Shown: piece after piece, positions 25,816 to 33,859 of the stretch
Numbering within the stretch: the first letter of the stretch is position 1
Layout: every line of letters starts with the position of its first letter
NCBI RefSeq assembly: GCF_002954355.1
Contig: NZ_MQVV01000016.1
Location: 248,001-312,000 of the forward strand
Reading direction: 5' to 3'
Length of the DNA stretch: 64,000 bases
Source of the DNA: Nonlabens tegetincola
GTDB taxonomy: Bacteria; Bacteroidota; Bacteroidia; Flavobacteriales; Flavobacteriaceae
Translations under genes and position numbers: made by a program
The notes under the pieces: model-generated
Told to the model about the DNA's origin: nothing
The model's input: only the letters and a program-made list of their open reading frames with translations
Database searches by the model: none

Positions 25816-26487
25816 ATGAACAAGGCAGACAAAGTTAATTTCGTCATAAATAAACTCGAGGAATTGTATCCAGAAATTCCTGTACCCTTAGACCATACTG
25901 ATCCTTATACGTTATTAATTGCTGTATTAATGAGTGCTCAAAGTACAGATGTGAGAGTTAATCAAATCACACCTCTATTATTCGATAGAGCTGATAATCC
26001 GTATGATATGGTAAAATTAAGCGTAGATGAAATAAGGGAAATCATTAAACCAGTAGGTTTATCTCCTATGAAATCCAAAGGGATTCATGGATTATCGCAA
26101 ATCTTAATAGACAAACATAATGGTCTTGTACCACAAACCTATGAAGAATTAGAAGAGCTGCCAGCTGTAGGTCATAAAACAGCTGCTGTAGTTCTTTCCC
26201 AAGCATTTGGGATACCAGCTTTTCCTGTTGATACCCATATTCACAGATTAATGTATCGTTGGAACTTATCTAATGGGAAGAATGTGGTACAAACAGAAAA
26301 AGATGCTAAACGCTTATTTCCAGAAGAAAAGTGGAACGACCTACATCTTCAAATAATATGGTATGGCCGTGAATACAGCCCTGCTAGAGGATGGAATTTG
26401 GAAAAGGATATCATCACAAACACCATAGGTAGAAAAAGCGTACTAGATGAGTATTATAAAAGCTTAAAGAAGAGGAAGAAAAAATAA
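25816..26487 (+). CDS. nth: endonuclease III-like DNA glycosylase lacking the iron-sulfur cluster
   Basis: A 223-aa base-excision repair enzyme that removes oxidised pyrimidines and nicks abasic sites. The helix-hairpin-helix LEELPAVGHKTAAVVL carries the catalytic lysine K121, and the catalytic aspartate is D139 in FPVDTHIHR. Canonical Nth ends in four cysteines (C-x6-C-x2-C-x5-C) that bind a 4Fe-4S cluster; here that region reads WYGREYSPARGWNLEKDI and the whole protein has no cysteine. I believe close flavobacterial homologues share this form. It should still be active as a bifunctional glycosylase, since the cluster is structural. Monocistronic. Confidence 0.9.
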   Translation: MNKADKVNFVINKLEELYPEIPVPLDHTDPYTLLIAVLMSAQSTDVRVNQITPLLFDRADNPYDMVKLSVDEIREIIKPVGLSPMKSKGIHGLSQILIDKHNGLVPQTYEELEELPAVGHKTAAVVLSQAFGIPAFPVDTHIHRLMYRWNLSNGKNVVQTEKDAKRLFPEEKWNDLHLQIIWYGREYSPARGWNLEKDIITNTIGRKSVLDEYYKSLKKRKKK

Positions 26488-26548
26488 TTTCTTCTAATTA
26501 GTTTAAACTTAATCATCTTTTTATAGTCAGAAAAGACAAATACCTCTC

Positions 26549-27646
26549 ATGAAATATTTATTCTTCCTCCTATTTCTATCTTTTTTAGCTTGTTCTAGTG
26601 ATGATAATAACGTTGATGATCAAATTCAAGAAACTGGAATGTATTTTCCTCCTTCTGATTCGAATGATTGGGAAACTCAATCTACACAATCCTTAAACTG
26701 GAACGATCAAAAATTAAACGACCTGTTTACTTTTCTAGAAAACAATGAAACAAGAGCTTTTATAGTTCTAGTGAACGGTAAAATAATAGTTGAGCAATAT
26801 TGGAATACAGACCTACAATCTCAGCCATTCACGGCAAATTCCAATTGGTACTGGGCAAGTGCATCAAAATCTCTTACAGGAACCATGGTAGGAGTTGCTC
26901 AAGAAGAAGGATTTCTGAACATTGCCGATAAAACAAGTGATTATCTAGGTCCAGGTTGGACAACCATGCCTAGTGATAAAGAAGATGAAATTAGCTTATT
27001 TCACCAATTAACGTTTACTACAGGAATAGATTATAATGTCTCAAATTCAGATTGTACTGATCCTGGATGTTTGACCTATTTATCAGATGCTGGTTCACAA
27101 TGGTATTATCACAATGCAACTTATACCCTACTTAAGGATGTTTTAGAAGTAGCTACTGGAACGTCGTTAAATAATTACACTGATAGCTCTATTGAAAATA
27201 AGATTGGGATGAATGGATTCTGGCTACCTTTAAGTGGTGGCTATGGAAGTACATATTATTCTACAGCAAGAGATGCGGCTAGATTTGGTCTATTAACTCT
27301 TAACGAAGGTCAATGGGATTCAACAACCGTACTGGGTGATTCTACTTATTTTAATGACATGGTATCCACCTCTCAAAACCTAAATCCTTCTTATGGCTAT
27401 TTATGGTGGCTTAATGGTAAAAACTCTATCGTTTTTCCTTCATCACCAAATTCTTTTCCTACCTCACTAACTCCATCAGCTCCTGACGATATGATCTGTG
27501 CATTAGGAAAAAATGGTCAGATTATCGATGTTATTCCTAGTCTGGATATGGTTGTTGTGCGTATGGGAGATAGCCCTGCCAATGAACTAGTACCTATAGT
27601 TTTTCACGATGAACTTTGGGAATTACTAAACCAAGTAATTAACTAA
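26549..27646 (+). CDS. lipoprotein serine hydrolase, class C beta-lactamase fold
   Basis: A 365-aa surface or periplasmic lipoprotein; the lipobox in FLACSSDDNN puts the acylated cysteine at about residue 15. The serine hydrolase domain has the SxxK nucleophile motif in ASASKSLTGT (about residue 110), a YxN-like tyrosine motif in WYYHNATYTLL, and conserved GLLTLNEGQW and YGYLWWLNG segments. The family includes penicillin-binding proteins, esterases and D-amino-acid peptidases; resistance is not implied. It lies between nth and the PIG-L cluster and is possibly monocistronic. Confidence 0.88.
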   Translation: MKYLFFLLFLSFLACSSDDNNVDDQIQETGMYFPPSDSNDWETQSTQSLNWNDQKLNDLFTFLENNETRAFIVLVNGKIIVEQYWNTDLQSQPFTANSNWYWASASKSLTGTMVGVAQEEGFLNIADKTSDYLGPGWTTMPSDKEDEISLFHQLTFTTGIDYNVSNSDCTDPGCLTYLSDAGSQWYYHNATYTLLKDVLEVATGTSLNNYTDSSIENKIGMNGFWLPLSGGYGSTYYSTARDAARFGLLTLNEGQWDSTTVLGDSTYFNDMVSTSQNLNPSYGYLWWLNGKNSIVFPSSPNSFPTSLTPSAPDDMICALGKNGQIIDVIPSLDMVVVRMGDSPANELVPIVFHDELWELLNQVIN

Positions 27647-27727
27647 GTAAGAATAACGCTATTTTGATTGTCAAAAGCACGCCTTTTACATTCATTATTA
27701 CCTCTTAAATTTTTATCTTCACACCGT

Positions 27728-30271
27728 ATGAAAAAGATCCTCCTTTTTGTATGCGGTATTTTGATTGCATACCCCATAATTGCACAAGAAAATCGCCTTA
27801 CTCCTAAACCAGTTACTACATCCCAAATTTTCCACGATATTGAAAAATTAGGGTTTCTGGGAACAGTACTTTACGTAGCAGCTCATCCAGATGACGAAAA
27901 TACAAGACTAATTTCTTATTTAGCCAACGAGAGAATGGCAAGAACTGCTTATCTATCTCTTACACGTGGAGATGGTGGTCAAAATCTCATTGGCCCACAA
28001 TTAAGAGAACAACTAGGAATGATCCGAACTCAAGAACTACTTGAGGCAAGAAACATAGATGGCGGCGAACAGTTTTTTACCAGAGCAAATGATTTTGGGT
28101 ATTCAAAACATCCAGATGAGACGATTGAAATTTGGAACAAAACTCAAGTTATGGAAGATGTTGTACGTATTATTAGACAATTTCGACCTGATATAATTAT
28201 CAATCGTTTTGATCATAGAACACCAGGCACCACTCATGGACATCATACAACTAGTGCTATTTTTAGTGTTGAAGCTTTTAAGGCTGCAGGAGATAAAAAT
28301 GCCTTTGGAAATCAATTAAAAACACTCGAAACTTGGCAACCTAGCAGACTGTTTTTTAATACGAGCTGGTGGTTTTATGGTAGTCAAGAGGCTTTTGAAC
28401 AAGCAGACAAGAAAAATTTACTCGCTATAAACTCAAATCCATTTTATGATTATAAAGGTTTGTCAAATCATGAAATTGCAGCATTAAGTCGAAGTGAACA
28501 CAAGTCACAAGGCTTTGGTAGTAGTGGAGACAGGTCGCCACAAAAGGAATATATAGAGTTTATAGATGGTGATTTTCCAACAGATAAATCTGATTTATTT
28601 TCAGGAATAAATACCACTTGGACAAGAGTCAAGGGAGGAAAAAAGATAAAAGATTTACATGAAAACCTGGTTTCAAATTACGATTTTAAAAATCCAGAAG
28701 CTAGCATTCCTTCACTACTAGAACTGCGATCAAATATTTCCAAAATTAAAAATGATCACTGGAAAACAATTAAATTAAAAGAAATTGATCATATTCTGAA
28801 TAATATTCTTGGAATTTATATGGTGGCATCTACCAGAAATGAACAAATTGCTATTGGTAATGAAAGTGATGTTTTTATCGAGATAACCAATAGGTCTAAA
28901 ATTGATTTTTCAATTGAATTCATCCCTAGCAACCTAGTAGAAATTAAAGAAAACAATATTATACTTTCAGAATATGAGTCAAAGCAACTAACCGGAAAGT
29001 TGAAGGTTCCTTCCTATTTTGAAACTACTACACCTTACTATCTTAAACAAAAAGGTACTGTAGGTATGTACGTAGTAAATGATCCAGAACAAATAGGAAA
29101 ACCAGAATTAGATAGTCCATTTTTAGTAAGAGGAATTATTAGGATTAAGGATCAAGCCATTCCTTTCAAAATACCCGTGATTCATAAAAGAACTGATCCT
29201 GTAAGAGGTGAGGTTAGAGAACCTCTTAAAATTACTCCAGAAGTATCTTTATCCATCGATAATCCTGTTTTTATCTTCACTCAAAGCCAAAAACAAAAGA
29301 TAACTGTTAATGTACACGCATATAAAAATTTCAGAAATGCGAAACTTGAATTATGTGTACCTACTGATTGGAAGGTAAAGCCAGAGCATATCACTATTGA
29401 TGACCTTTTAAAAGGATATCAAAAACAATATAACTTTATTGTAACTGCCCCATCACAAGCAAGTAAAGGATTAGCCAGCGCTATTTTAACCGTAAATGAT
29501 AAATCCTATACCCAAGAGGTAATTTCCATTAATTATGAACATATTCCTAATCAACAATGGGTGCGTAATAACGAAGTTCAACTCGTACAACCAGGTATAA
29601 CTAACTTTGCAAACTCGGTCGCATATATTAATGGTGCTGGTGATCAAGTAGGTCAAGCAATAGCTGCGATGGGCAGCCAGGTAAGCTTTTTTGATCCTTC
29701 AGAAGTTCCTGCAAATCTTTCAGATTATGATGCCGTAGTAATTGGAATAAGAGCCTTTAACGTTTACAAACAAGAAATGGCGGCGTTAAAGGATATCCTT
29801 GACACTTATGTAGCCTCAGGTGGAACACTCATCATGCAGTACAATACTAATCGCGGTATCGGTGATAATGAACTAGGACCGTTAGATATTACGCTTTCGC
29901 GAAAGCGTGTAACAGATGAAAATTCTGTTGTGACTTTTCTTGCACCAGATCACAGAATCATGAACCAGCCTAATAGCATTACGAATGAAGACTTTGAAGG
30001 ATGGGTTCAAGAAAGAGGTTTGTATTTTCCTGAAAAATGGAACGATAATTTTACACCTATTCTAGGTATGAATGACGCTGGTGAGCCTATGACCAAAGGA
30101 AGTTTACTAGTAGGTAAATACGGTGATGGACATATAGTTTACACAGGTTTGAGCTTATTTAGGGAATTACCTGCAGGAGTTTCTGGAGCTTATAAGTTGC
30201 TTGCAAACATGTTGAGTTTAAGTATCGAAAAGGAACCAATTAAACAGCAAGATGAAGAAAGGAAATTCTAA
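27728..30271 (+). CDS. secreted PIG-L family deacetylase with C-terminal glutamine-amidotransferase-like domain
   Basis: An 847-aa protein. The signal peptide (1-20, ending IIAQ) is followed by a PIG-L/LmbE N-acetylglucosaminyl deacetylase domain with the zinc motif AHPDDE at 52-57, RGDGGQNLIG and the distal HGHHTTS histidines. The middle (about 380-600) is a beta-sandwich region. Residues 610-830 form a ThuA/GATase-like domain (YDAVVIGIRAFNVYKQEM, GGTLIMQYNTN, GKYGDGHIVYTGLSLFREL). It is likely periplasmic and acts on N-acetylated sugars. The ATG at 27728 fits the signal peptide; a TTG 60 bp upstream is open but unlikely. It is followed by overlapping small-peptide and symporter genes. Confidence 0.88.
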   Translation: MKKILLFVCGILIAYPIIAQENRLTPKPVTTSQIFHDIEKLGFLGTVLYVAAHPDDENTRLISYLANERMARTAYLSLTRGDGGQNLIGPQLREQLGMIRTQELLEARNIDGGEQFFTRANDFGYSKHPDETIEIWNKTQVMEDVVRIIRQFRPDIIINRFDHRTPGTTHGHHTTSAIFSVEAFKAAGDKNAFGNQLKTLETWQPSRLFFNTSWWFYGSQEAFEQADKKNLLAINSNPFYDYKGLSNHEIAALSRSEHKSQGFGSSGDRSPQKEYIEFIDGDFPTDKSDLFSGINTTWTRVKGGKKIKDLHENLVSNYDFKNPEASIPSLLELRSNISKIKNDHWKTIKLKEIDHILNNILGIYMVASTRNEQIAIGNESDVFIEITNRSKIDFSIEFIPSNLVEIKENNIILSEYESKQLTGKLKVPSYFETTTPYYLKQKGTVGMYVVNDPEQIGKPELDSPFLVRGIIRIKDQAIPFKIPVIHKRTDPVRGEVREPLKITPEVSLSIDNPVFIFTQSQKQKITVNVHAYKNFRNAKLELCVPTDWKVKPEHITIDDLLKGYQKQYNFIVTAPSQASKGLASAILTVNDKSYTQEVISINYEHIPNQQWVRNNEVQLVQPGITNFANSVAYINGAGDQVGQAIAAMGSQVSFFDPSEVPANLSDYDAVVIGIRAFNVYKQEMAALKDILDTYVASGGTLIMQYNTNRGIGDNELGPLDITLSRKRVTDENSVVTFLAPDHRIMNQPNSITNEDFEGWVQERGLYFPEKWNDNFTPILGMNDAGEPMTKGSLLVGKYGDGHIVYTGLSLFRELPAGVSGAYKLLANMLSLSIEKEPIKQQDEERKF
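29891..29908. repeat. CGCTTTCGCGAAAGCG palindrome, copy 6 (in PIG-L gene)
   Basis: Extended by A/T to an 18-bp palindrome. It is read in the third frame: ACG CTT TCG CGA AAG CGT gives TLSRKR within the C-terminal domain. Confidence 0.95.
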
Positions 30272-30365
30272 AAAATGGAGCAAGGTATATATAGGTCTTA
30301 TAGCTGCAAACATTGTTTTTGCGGTGATTTTCTATTTAATTAGTATGAGGTATGGGAACAATTGA
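30252..30365 (+). CDS. 37-residue single-pass membrane peptide
   Basis: A short reading frame starting MKKGNSKKWSKVYIGLIAAN, with a basic N-terminus and one hydrophobic helix (about 12-31), ending ISMRYGNN. It overlaps the end of the PIG-L gene by 20 bp and the start of the symporter by 14 bp in different frames. This placement, and the resemblance to small KKWSK-type membrane peptides that accompany symporter genes in flavobacteria, argue that it is real. It may assist or regulate the symporter; this is inference. Confidence 0.6.
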   Translation: MKKGNSKKWSKVYIGLIAANIVFAVIFYLISMRYGNN

Positions 30366-32070
30366 TTGGTTTATTCTAGCCTCTACTCTAGCCTTTATTG
30401 TATTTTATGGTGTTTATAAAACTAGAGGAAAACAAAGTAGTGAACAATATTTAAAAGGAGGTGATGCCCGATGGTGGACTGTTGGGTTATCAGTCATGGC
30501 AACACAAGCCAGCGCTATCACTTTTTTAAGTACTCCAGGGCAAGCATATACAGAAGGAATGGAATTCGTTCAGTTTTATTTTGGTCTACCGATAGCGGTT
30601 GTGATAATTTGTATAAGTTTTATTCCTGTTTACCATAAACTCAAAGTTTATACGGCCTATGAATTTTTAGAGAATAGATTTAATGTACAAACGAGGTCTC
30701 TAGCCTCTATACTATTTCTTATACAACGTGGTCTTGCCGCAGGAATAACGATTTATGCACCGGCTATTATCCTAAGTTCCGTACTTGGTTGGGAACTGAA
30801 ATACCTAAATATTTTAATAGGAATATTAGTAATCATTTACACAGTCTCTGGTGGTACCAAAGCGGTTAATGTTACTCAAAAGCAACAAATGATTGTTATC
30901 ATGGCAGGAATGATTACAGCCTTTGTTTTAATTGTAACAGCATTACCAGAGAACGTAACCTTTGACAATGCGTTGCAAATGGCTGGTGATGCAGAAAAAA
31001 TGAAAATTCTAGACTTTGATTTTTCGTATCAAGATAGGTATAATGTGTGGAGTGCGTTATTTGGAGCAACCTTTCTTATGCTTAGTTATTTTGGGACCGA
31101 TCAATCTCAAGTACAGCGATATTTATCTGGAAAATCGGTAAAACAAATGAGAATAGGTTTGCTTTTCAATGGCTTACTTAAAGTCCCGATGCAATTTTTT
31201 ATTCTACTAGTAGGTGTAATGGTCTTTGTATTCTATCAATTTAATACTACACCACTAAACTTCAATCCAGCAGGAGAACAAGCCGTGTTAGAAAGCGAGT
31301 ATAAGCAGGAATACATTAAGTTACAGAATAATCACAAATCCATACTAGAAGAAAAGCAACAAACTCAAAAGCAATACGCTGCTATACTTGCTGATGGTTA
31401 TGAAAATAACAATTTAAAAGTAGAATTAAACCGACTGCGCGCCGAGGAAGAATACAATAGAAGTAAAGCAAGAATTCTTATTGAAAAGGCAGATGAAGGT
31501 ATTGAAACAAATGACAAAGATTTTGTATTTATACATTTTATCCTCAATCACTTACCTAAAGGTTTAATAGGATTATTACTTGCTGTTATCCTAAGTGCAG
31601 CGATGAGTTCTACTGCATCAGAATTAAATGCCTTATCGTCCACCACTGCTGTTGATATTTATAAACGATTCAGTAAAACAGAACGTGATGATGATCACTA
31701 CGTGCGTATGTCAAAGTGGTTTACACTGGCTTGGGGAATTGCAGCTATAGGATTTGCATCAGTTGTATCATTATTTGATAATTTAATACAGCTAGTTAAC
31801 TTTATAGGCTCCATTTTTTACGGTACTATCTTAGGTATCTTTCTTGTTGCTTTGTATATAAAACATATTAAAGGTAAGGCTATTTTTATTGCAGCATGCC
31901 TGTCACAAGTAATTGTAGCCACTTGTGCTATTTTACATGAATTTGTACCAGGTATCGAGATTTTACCTTTCTTATGGCTTAATCCACTAGGTGCAATATT
32001 AACGATTGTATTTGCTTTCCTAATTCAATTAGGCGATTATAATAATGAACCACACTTAAATAGAATATAA
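30352..32070 (+). CDS. sodium:solute symporter (SSS/SLC5 family)
   Basis: A 572-aa inner-membrane cotransporter with 13 or so predicted helices. The N-terminal part has the family features GDARWWTVGLSVMATQASAI and FYFGLPIAVVIICI, and the later part has the LeuT-fold motif AVILSAAMSSTASELNALSS. Between helices near residues 310-385 there is a hydrophilic, coiled-coil-like insert (YIKLQNNHKSILEEKQQTQK and following). The substrate is unknown; the linked PIG-L deacetylase suggests a sugar or sugar-derived product. The start overlaps the 37-aa peptide gene and the next gene follows 5 bp downstream. Confidence 0.92.
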   Translation: MGTIDWFILASTLAFIVFYGVYKTRGKQSSEQYLKGGDARWWTVGLSVMATQASAITFLSTPGQAYTEGMEFVQFYFGLPIAVVIICISFIPVYHKLKVYTAYEFLENRFNVQTRSLASILFLIQRGLAAGITIYAPAIILSSVLGWELKYLNILIGILVIIYTVSGGTKAVNVTQKQQMIVIMAGMITAFVLIVTALPENVTFDNALQMAGDAEKMKILDFDFSYQDRYNVWSALFGATFLMLSYFGTDQSQVQRYLSGKSVKQMRIGLLFNGLLKVPMQFFILLVGVMVFVFYQFNTTPLNFNPAGEQAVLESEYKQEYIKLQNNHKSILEEKQQTQKQYAAILADGYENNNLKVELNRLRAEEEYNRSKARILIEKADEGIETNDKDFVFIHFILNHLPKGLIGLLLAVILSAAMSSTASELNALSSTTAVDIYKRFSKTERDDDHYVRMSKWFTLAWGIAAIGFASVVSLFDNLIQLVNFIGSIFYGTILGIFLVALYIKHIKGKAIFIAACLSQVIVATCAILHEFVPGIEILPFLWLNPLGAILTIVFAFLIQLGDYNNEPHLNRI

Positions 32071-32075
32071 GCTCA

Positions 32076-32453
32076 ATGGAACAGCCAGAAGACCATAATC
32101 CTTTTAAGGATAATGAATTAATATCGTTACCTAAATCTAGAGTAAACCAAATAAAAACTAACCTCACTAGAAGTAGTTATATTTTAATAGGTGTCCTTAT
32201 TTTCATGTTGATACACCTAATTCTTATAAGCTTACTCAATTTAAATTTTAATAAAACTACTTACTTAATTCAATTTGCCGCAGGCATAGTTTACGGTTTT
32301 GTACCAATTGCACTTGCACTAGCAGTTACTAAGAAAAGTTTGAAAATTCCTGCTTTAGTTATAAGTATTTTAATTTGCCTTTTAATGATAGCTACTAGAA
32401 TTATCACGCTTGTCGAGATTTACCCATCTCTTGACACGATGTTTTATAATTAA
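32076..32453 (+). CDS. hypothetical membrane protein in the symporter operon
   Basis: A 125-aa protein with a 30-residue charged N-terminus and three predicted membrane helices (YILIGVLIFMLIHLILISLL, IQFAAGIVYGFVPIALALAV, PALVISILICLLMIATRIIT). I do not recognise the family. It follows the symporter by 5 bp and precedes a terminator, so it is the last gene of the PIG-L, small peptide, symporter operon. Confidence 0.7.
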   Translation: MEQPEDHNPFKDNELISLPKSRVNQIKTNLTRSSYILIGVLIFMLIHLILISLLNLNFNKTTYLIQFAAGIVYGFVPIALALAVTKKSLKIPALVISILICLLMIATRIITLVEIYPSLDTMFYN

Positions 32454-32477
32454 AACTTGTTATAACTATAAAGCGGT

Positions 32478-32514
32478 AAAAAAAAACGCTGTTCAGTTGA
32501 ACAGCGTTTTTTTT
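32478..32514. terminator. bidirectional terminator after the symporter operon
   Basis: Perfect stem AAAACGCTGTTCA / TGAACAGCGTTTT around a 2-nt centre, flanked by A and T runs. It serves the plus-strand operon and the convergent DUF2911 gene. Confidence 0.93.
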
Positions 32515-32527
32515 AATAAGATCCAAC

Positions 32528-33376
32528 TTACATCGCGCCCCAGCGCTTTAAGTTGTCTTCATTTATTTTTACATAATCAGCATTTTTCTGATCCTTTGCT
32601 AAGGCTAGGGCTGTTTTAGCAGACTTTATAGCGTCTTTCTTTTTACCCAGCTTCTCTTCTATTAAGGACTTCCTAGTGAACATCCAGAAAGCCTTATCAT
32701 TCATTTCTGTTGCTTTGGTAATCCATTCTAGAGCTTGTTCTAGGTTCGTTCCCGCTTCATAGTAAAAAGCGGCTGCACTATAATAATCATTAACCGATGG
32801 TTGTGCCTCGCCAGACATTACTTTCATGATACTTTCCTCGGTTTTCTTCTTAGTAGGTACGGTAATTGGAATAGCTACTAATGAATTTTCCCAACTAATT
32901 TGCAAATGAGCGCTATCCATAGATAATTCATTAATCCCTATTGTAAAACTTTCTTGAGTTAAGTTCATTTCTTGAACTGGCACTGTTGCAGTTGCCACGA
33001 CTAATGATTCGTCCCAAGATCTTGGTGCACCCCAATTGTCTGTTTTACTATACAGGTAAACATCCCATTGTTTTTTACCAGGTTTAGTAAATACAGCATA
33101 AGTTCCTGCTTTAACATCTGTCCCACCAAAGGTAAAATCATCTCCAACTGTGATAGTCGTATTTGCATTTGCTCCTGTGCGCCATATTTTGTCAAATGGT
33201 ACTAAGTCTCCAAATATCGTACGACCTCTCATTGCTGGTCTAGAATATTCAACAGTAATATCTGTTAGACCTACCTTTTGCATGACCTTTGCCGCAGGAC
33301 TAGGTTGCGGAGTTTGTATTTGTGCTGTAACAGCTGTAGTTGCACAAATCAATAAGAATAAAAATAAACGTTTCAT
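32528..33376 (-). CDS. secreted DUF2911 protein
   Basis: A 282-aa protein with a signal peptide (MKRLFLFLLICATTAVTAQ). The DUF2911 domain at 25-165 has the diagnostic SPAAKVMQKVGLTDITVEYS, RGRTIFGDLVPFDKIWRTGA and NTTITVGDDFTFGGTDVKAG. The C-terminal 90 residues look like TPR-type helices (AAAFYYEAGTNLEQALEWIT, AIKSAKTALALAKDQ). The function of the family is unknown; the proteins are periplasmic and common in Bacteroidetes. The start at 33376 is chosen because it begins the signal peptide; the open frame extends 11 codons upstream without coding character. Confidence 0.88.
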   Translation of the reverse strand: MKRLFLFLLICATTAVTAQIQTPQPSPAAKVMQKVGLTDITVEYSRPAMRGRTIFGDLVPFDKIWRTGANANTTITVGDDFTFGGTDVKAGTYAVFTKPGKKQWDVYLYSKTDNWGAPRSWDESLVVATATVPVQEMNLTQESFTIGINELSMDSAHLQISWENSLVAIPITVPTKKKTEESIMKVMSGEAQPSVNDYYSAAAFYYEAGTNLEQALEWITKATEMNDKAFWMFTRKSLIEEKLGKKKDAIKSAKTALALAKDQKNADYVKINEDNLKRWGAM

Positions 33377-33450
33377 GTATTTTAATATTTTGATGATATA
33401 AAAATACAAGTAAATAAATCTTGAATTGGCATTTAAGATACTTTTAATAT

Positions 33451-33858
33451 CTATTCGGCTGGCTTTGCCTGCGAGAAGAAAATCATTTTAATAGCAACAA
33501 TTATTAAAACAACCCCAAATATTTTTTTTAAAGTTTGCTGGTCTATTTTGACTGCTATCTTTGAACCAAAATAGCCACCTATTACAAAGGCTGCTGCAAT
33601 TACTAGGGCATATCGCCAGTCTAATCCTTCACCAGCTTTATGATAATTATAAGCTGCTAAAAAGGTCACTGGAACCGCAAGAACTGCAAGACTTAATCCT
33701 TGTGCATCATGTTGATTGTAACCTAAGAACCAAATAGCTAATGGCACCATGATAACACCACCGCCTACGCCCACGCTACCGCTCAATAATCCAGCAAGTA
33801 ATCCTAAAAGAAGTAATAATAAAATAGTTGTAAGAGACATTTTGGCTTTTGGTTTCAT
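33451..33858 (-). CDS. half-length TauE/SafE (TSUP) membrane protein
   Basis: A 135-aa membrane protein with four predicted helices and the TSUP signature GLLAGLLSGSVGVGGGVIMVPL near the N-terminus. Full TSUP transporters (about 250 aa) have two such repeats; single-repeat versions are frequent in flavobacteria and probably dimerise. The family exports sulfite, sulfoacetate or related anions; the substrate here is unknown. Translation may begin at the ATG of MKPKAK or six codons later at MSLTTIL. It starts 1 bp after the cardiolipin synthase stop codon, so it is co-transcribed. Confidence 0.82.
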   Translation of the reverse strand: MKPKAKMSLTTILLLLLLGLLAGLLSGSVGVGGGVIMVPLAIWFLGYNQHDAQGLSLAVLAVPVTFLAAYNYHKAGEGLDWRYALVIAAAFVIGGYFGSKIAVKIDQQTLKKIFGVVLIIVAIKMIFFSQAKPAE

Positions 33859-33859
33859 G

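Noticed and set aside
26549-27646. Antibiotic resistance beta-lactamase
   Set aside because: The serine hydrolase family is broad, and the lipoprotein lacks evidence for beta-lactam specificity.
33451-33858. Truncated TSUP transporter as a pseudogene
   Set aside because: Single-repeat TSUP proteins are frequent in flavobacteria and the frame is clean and coupled to cls.
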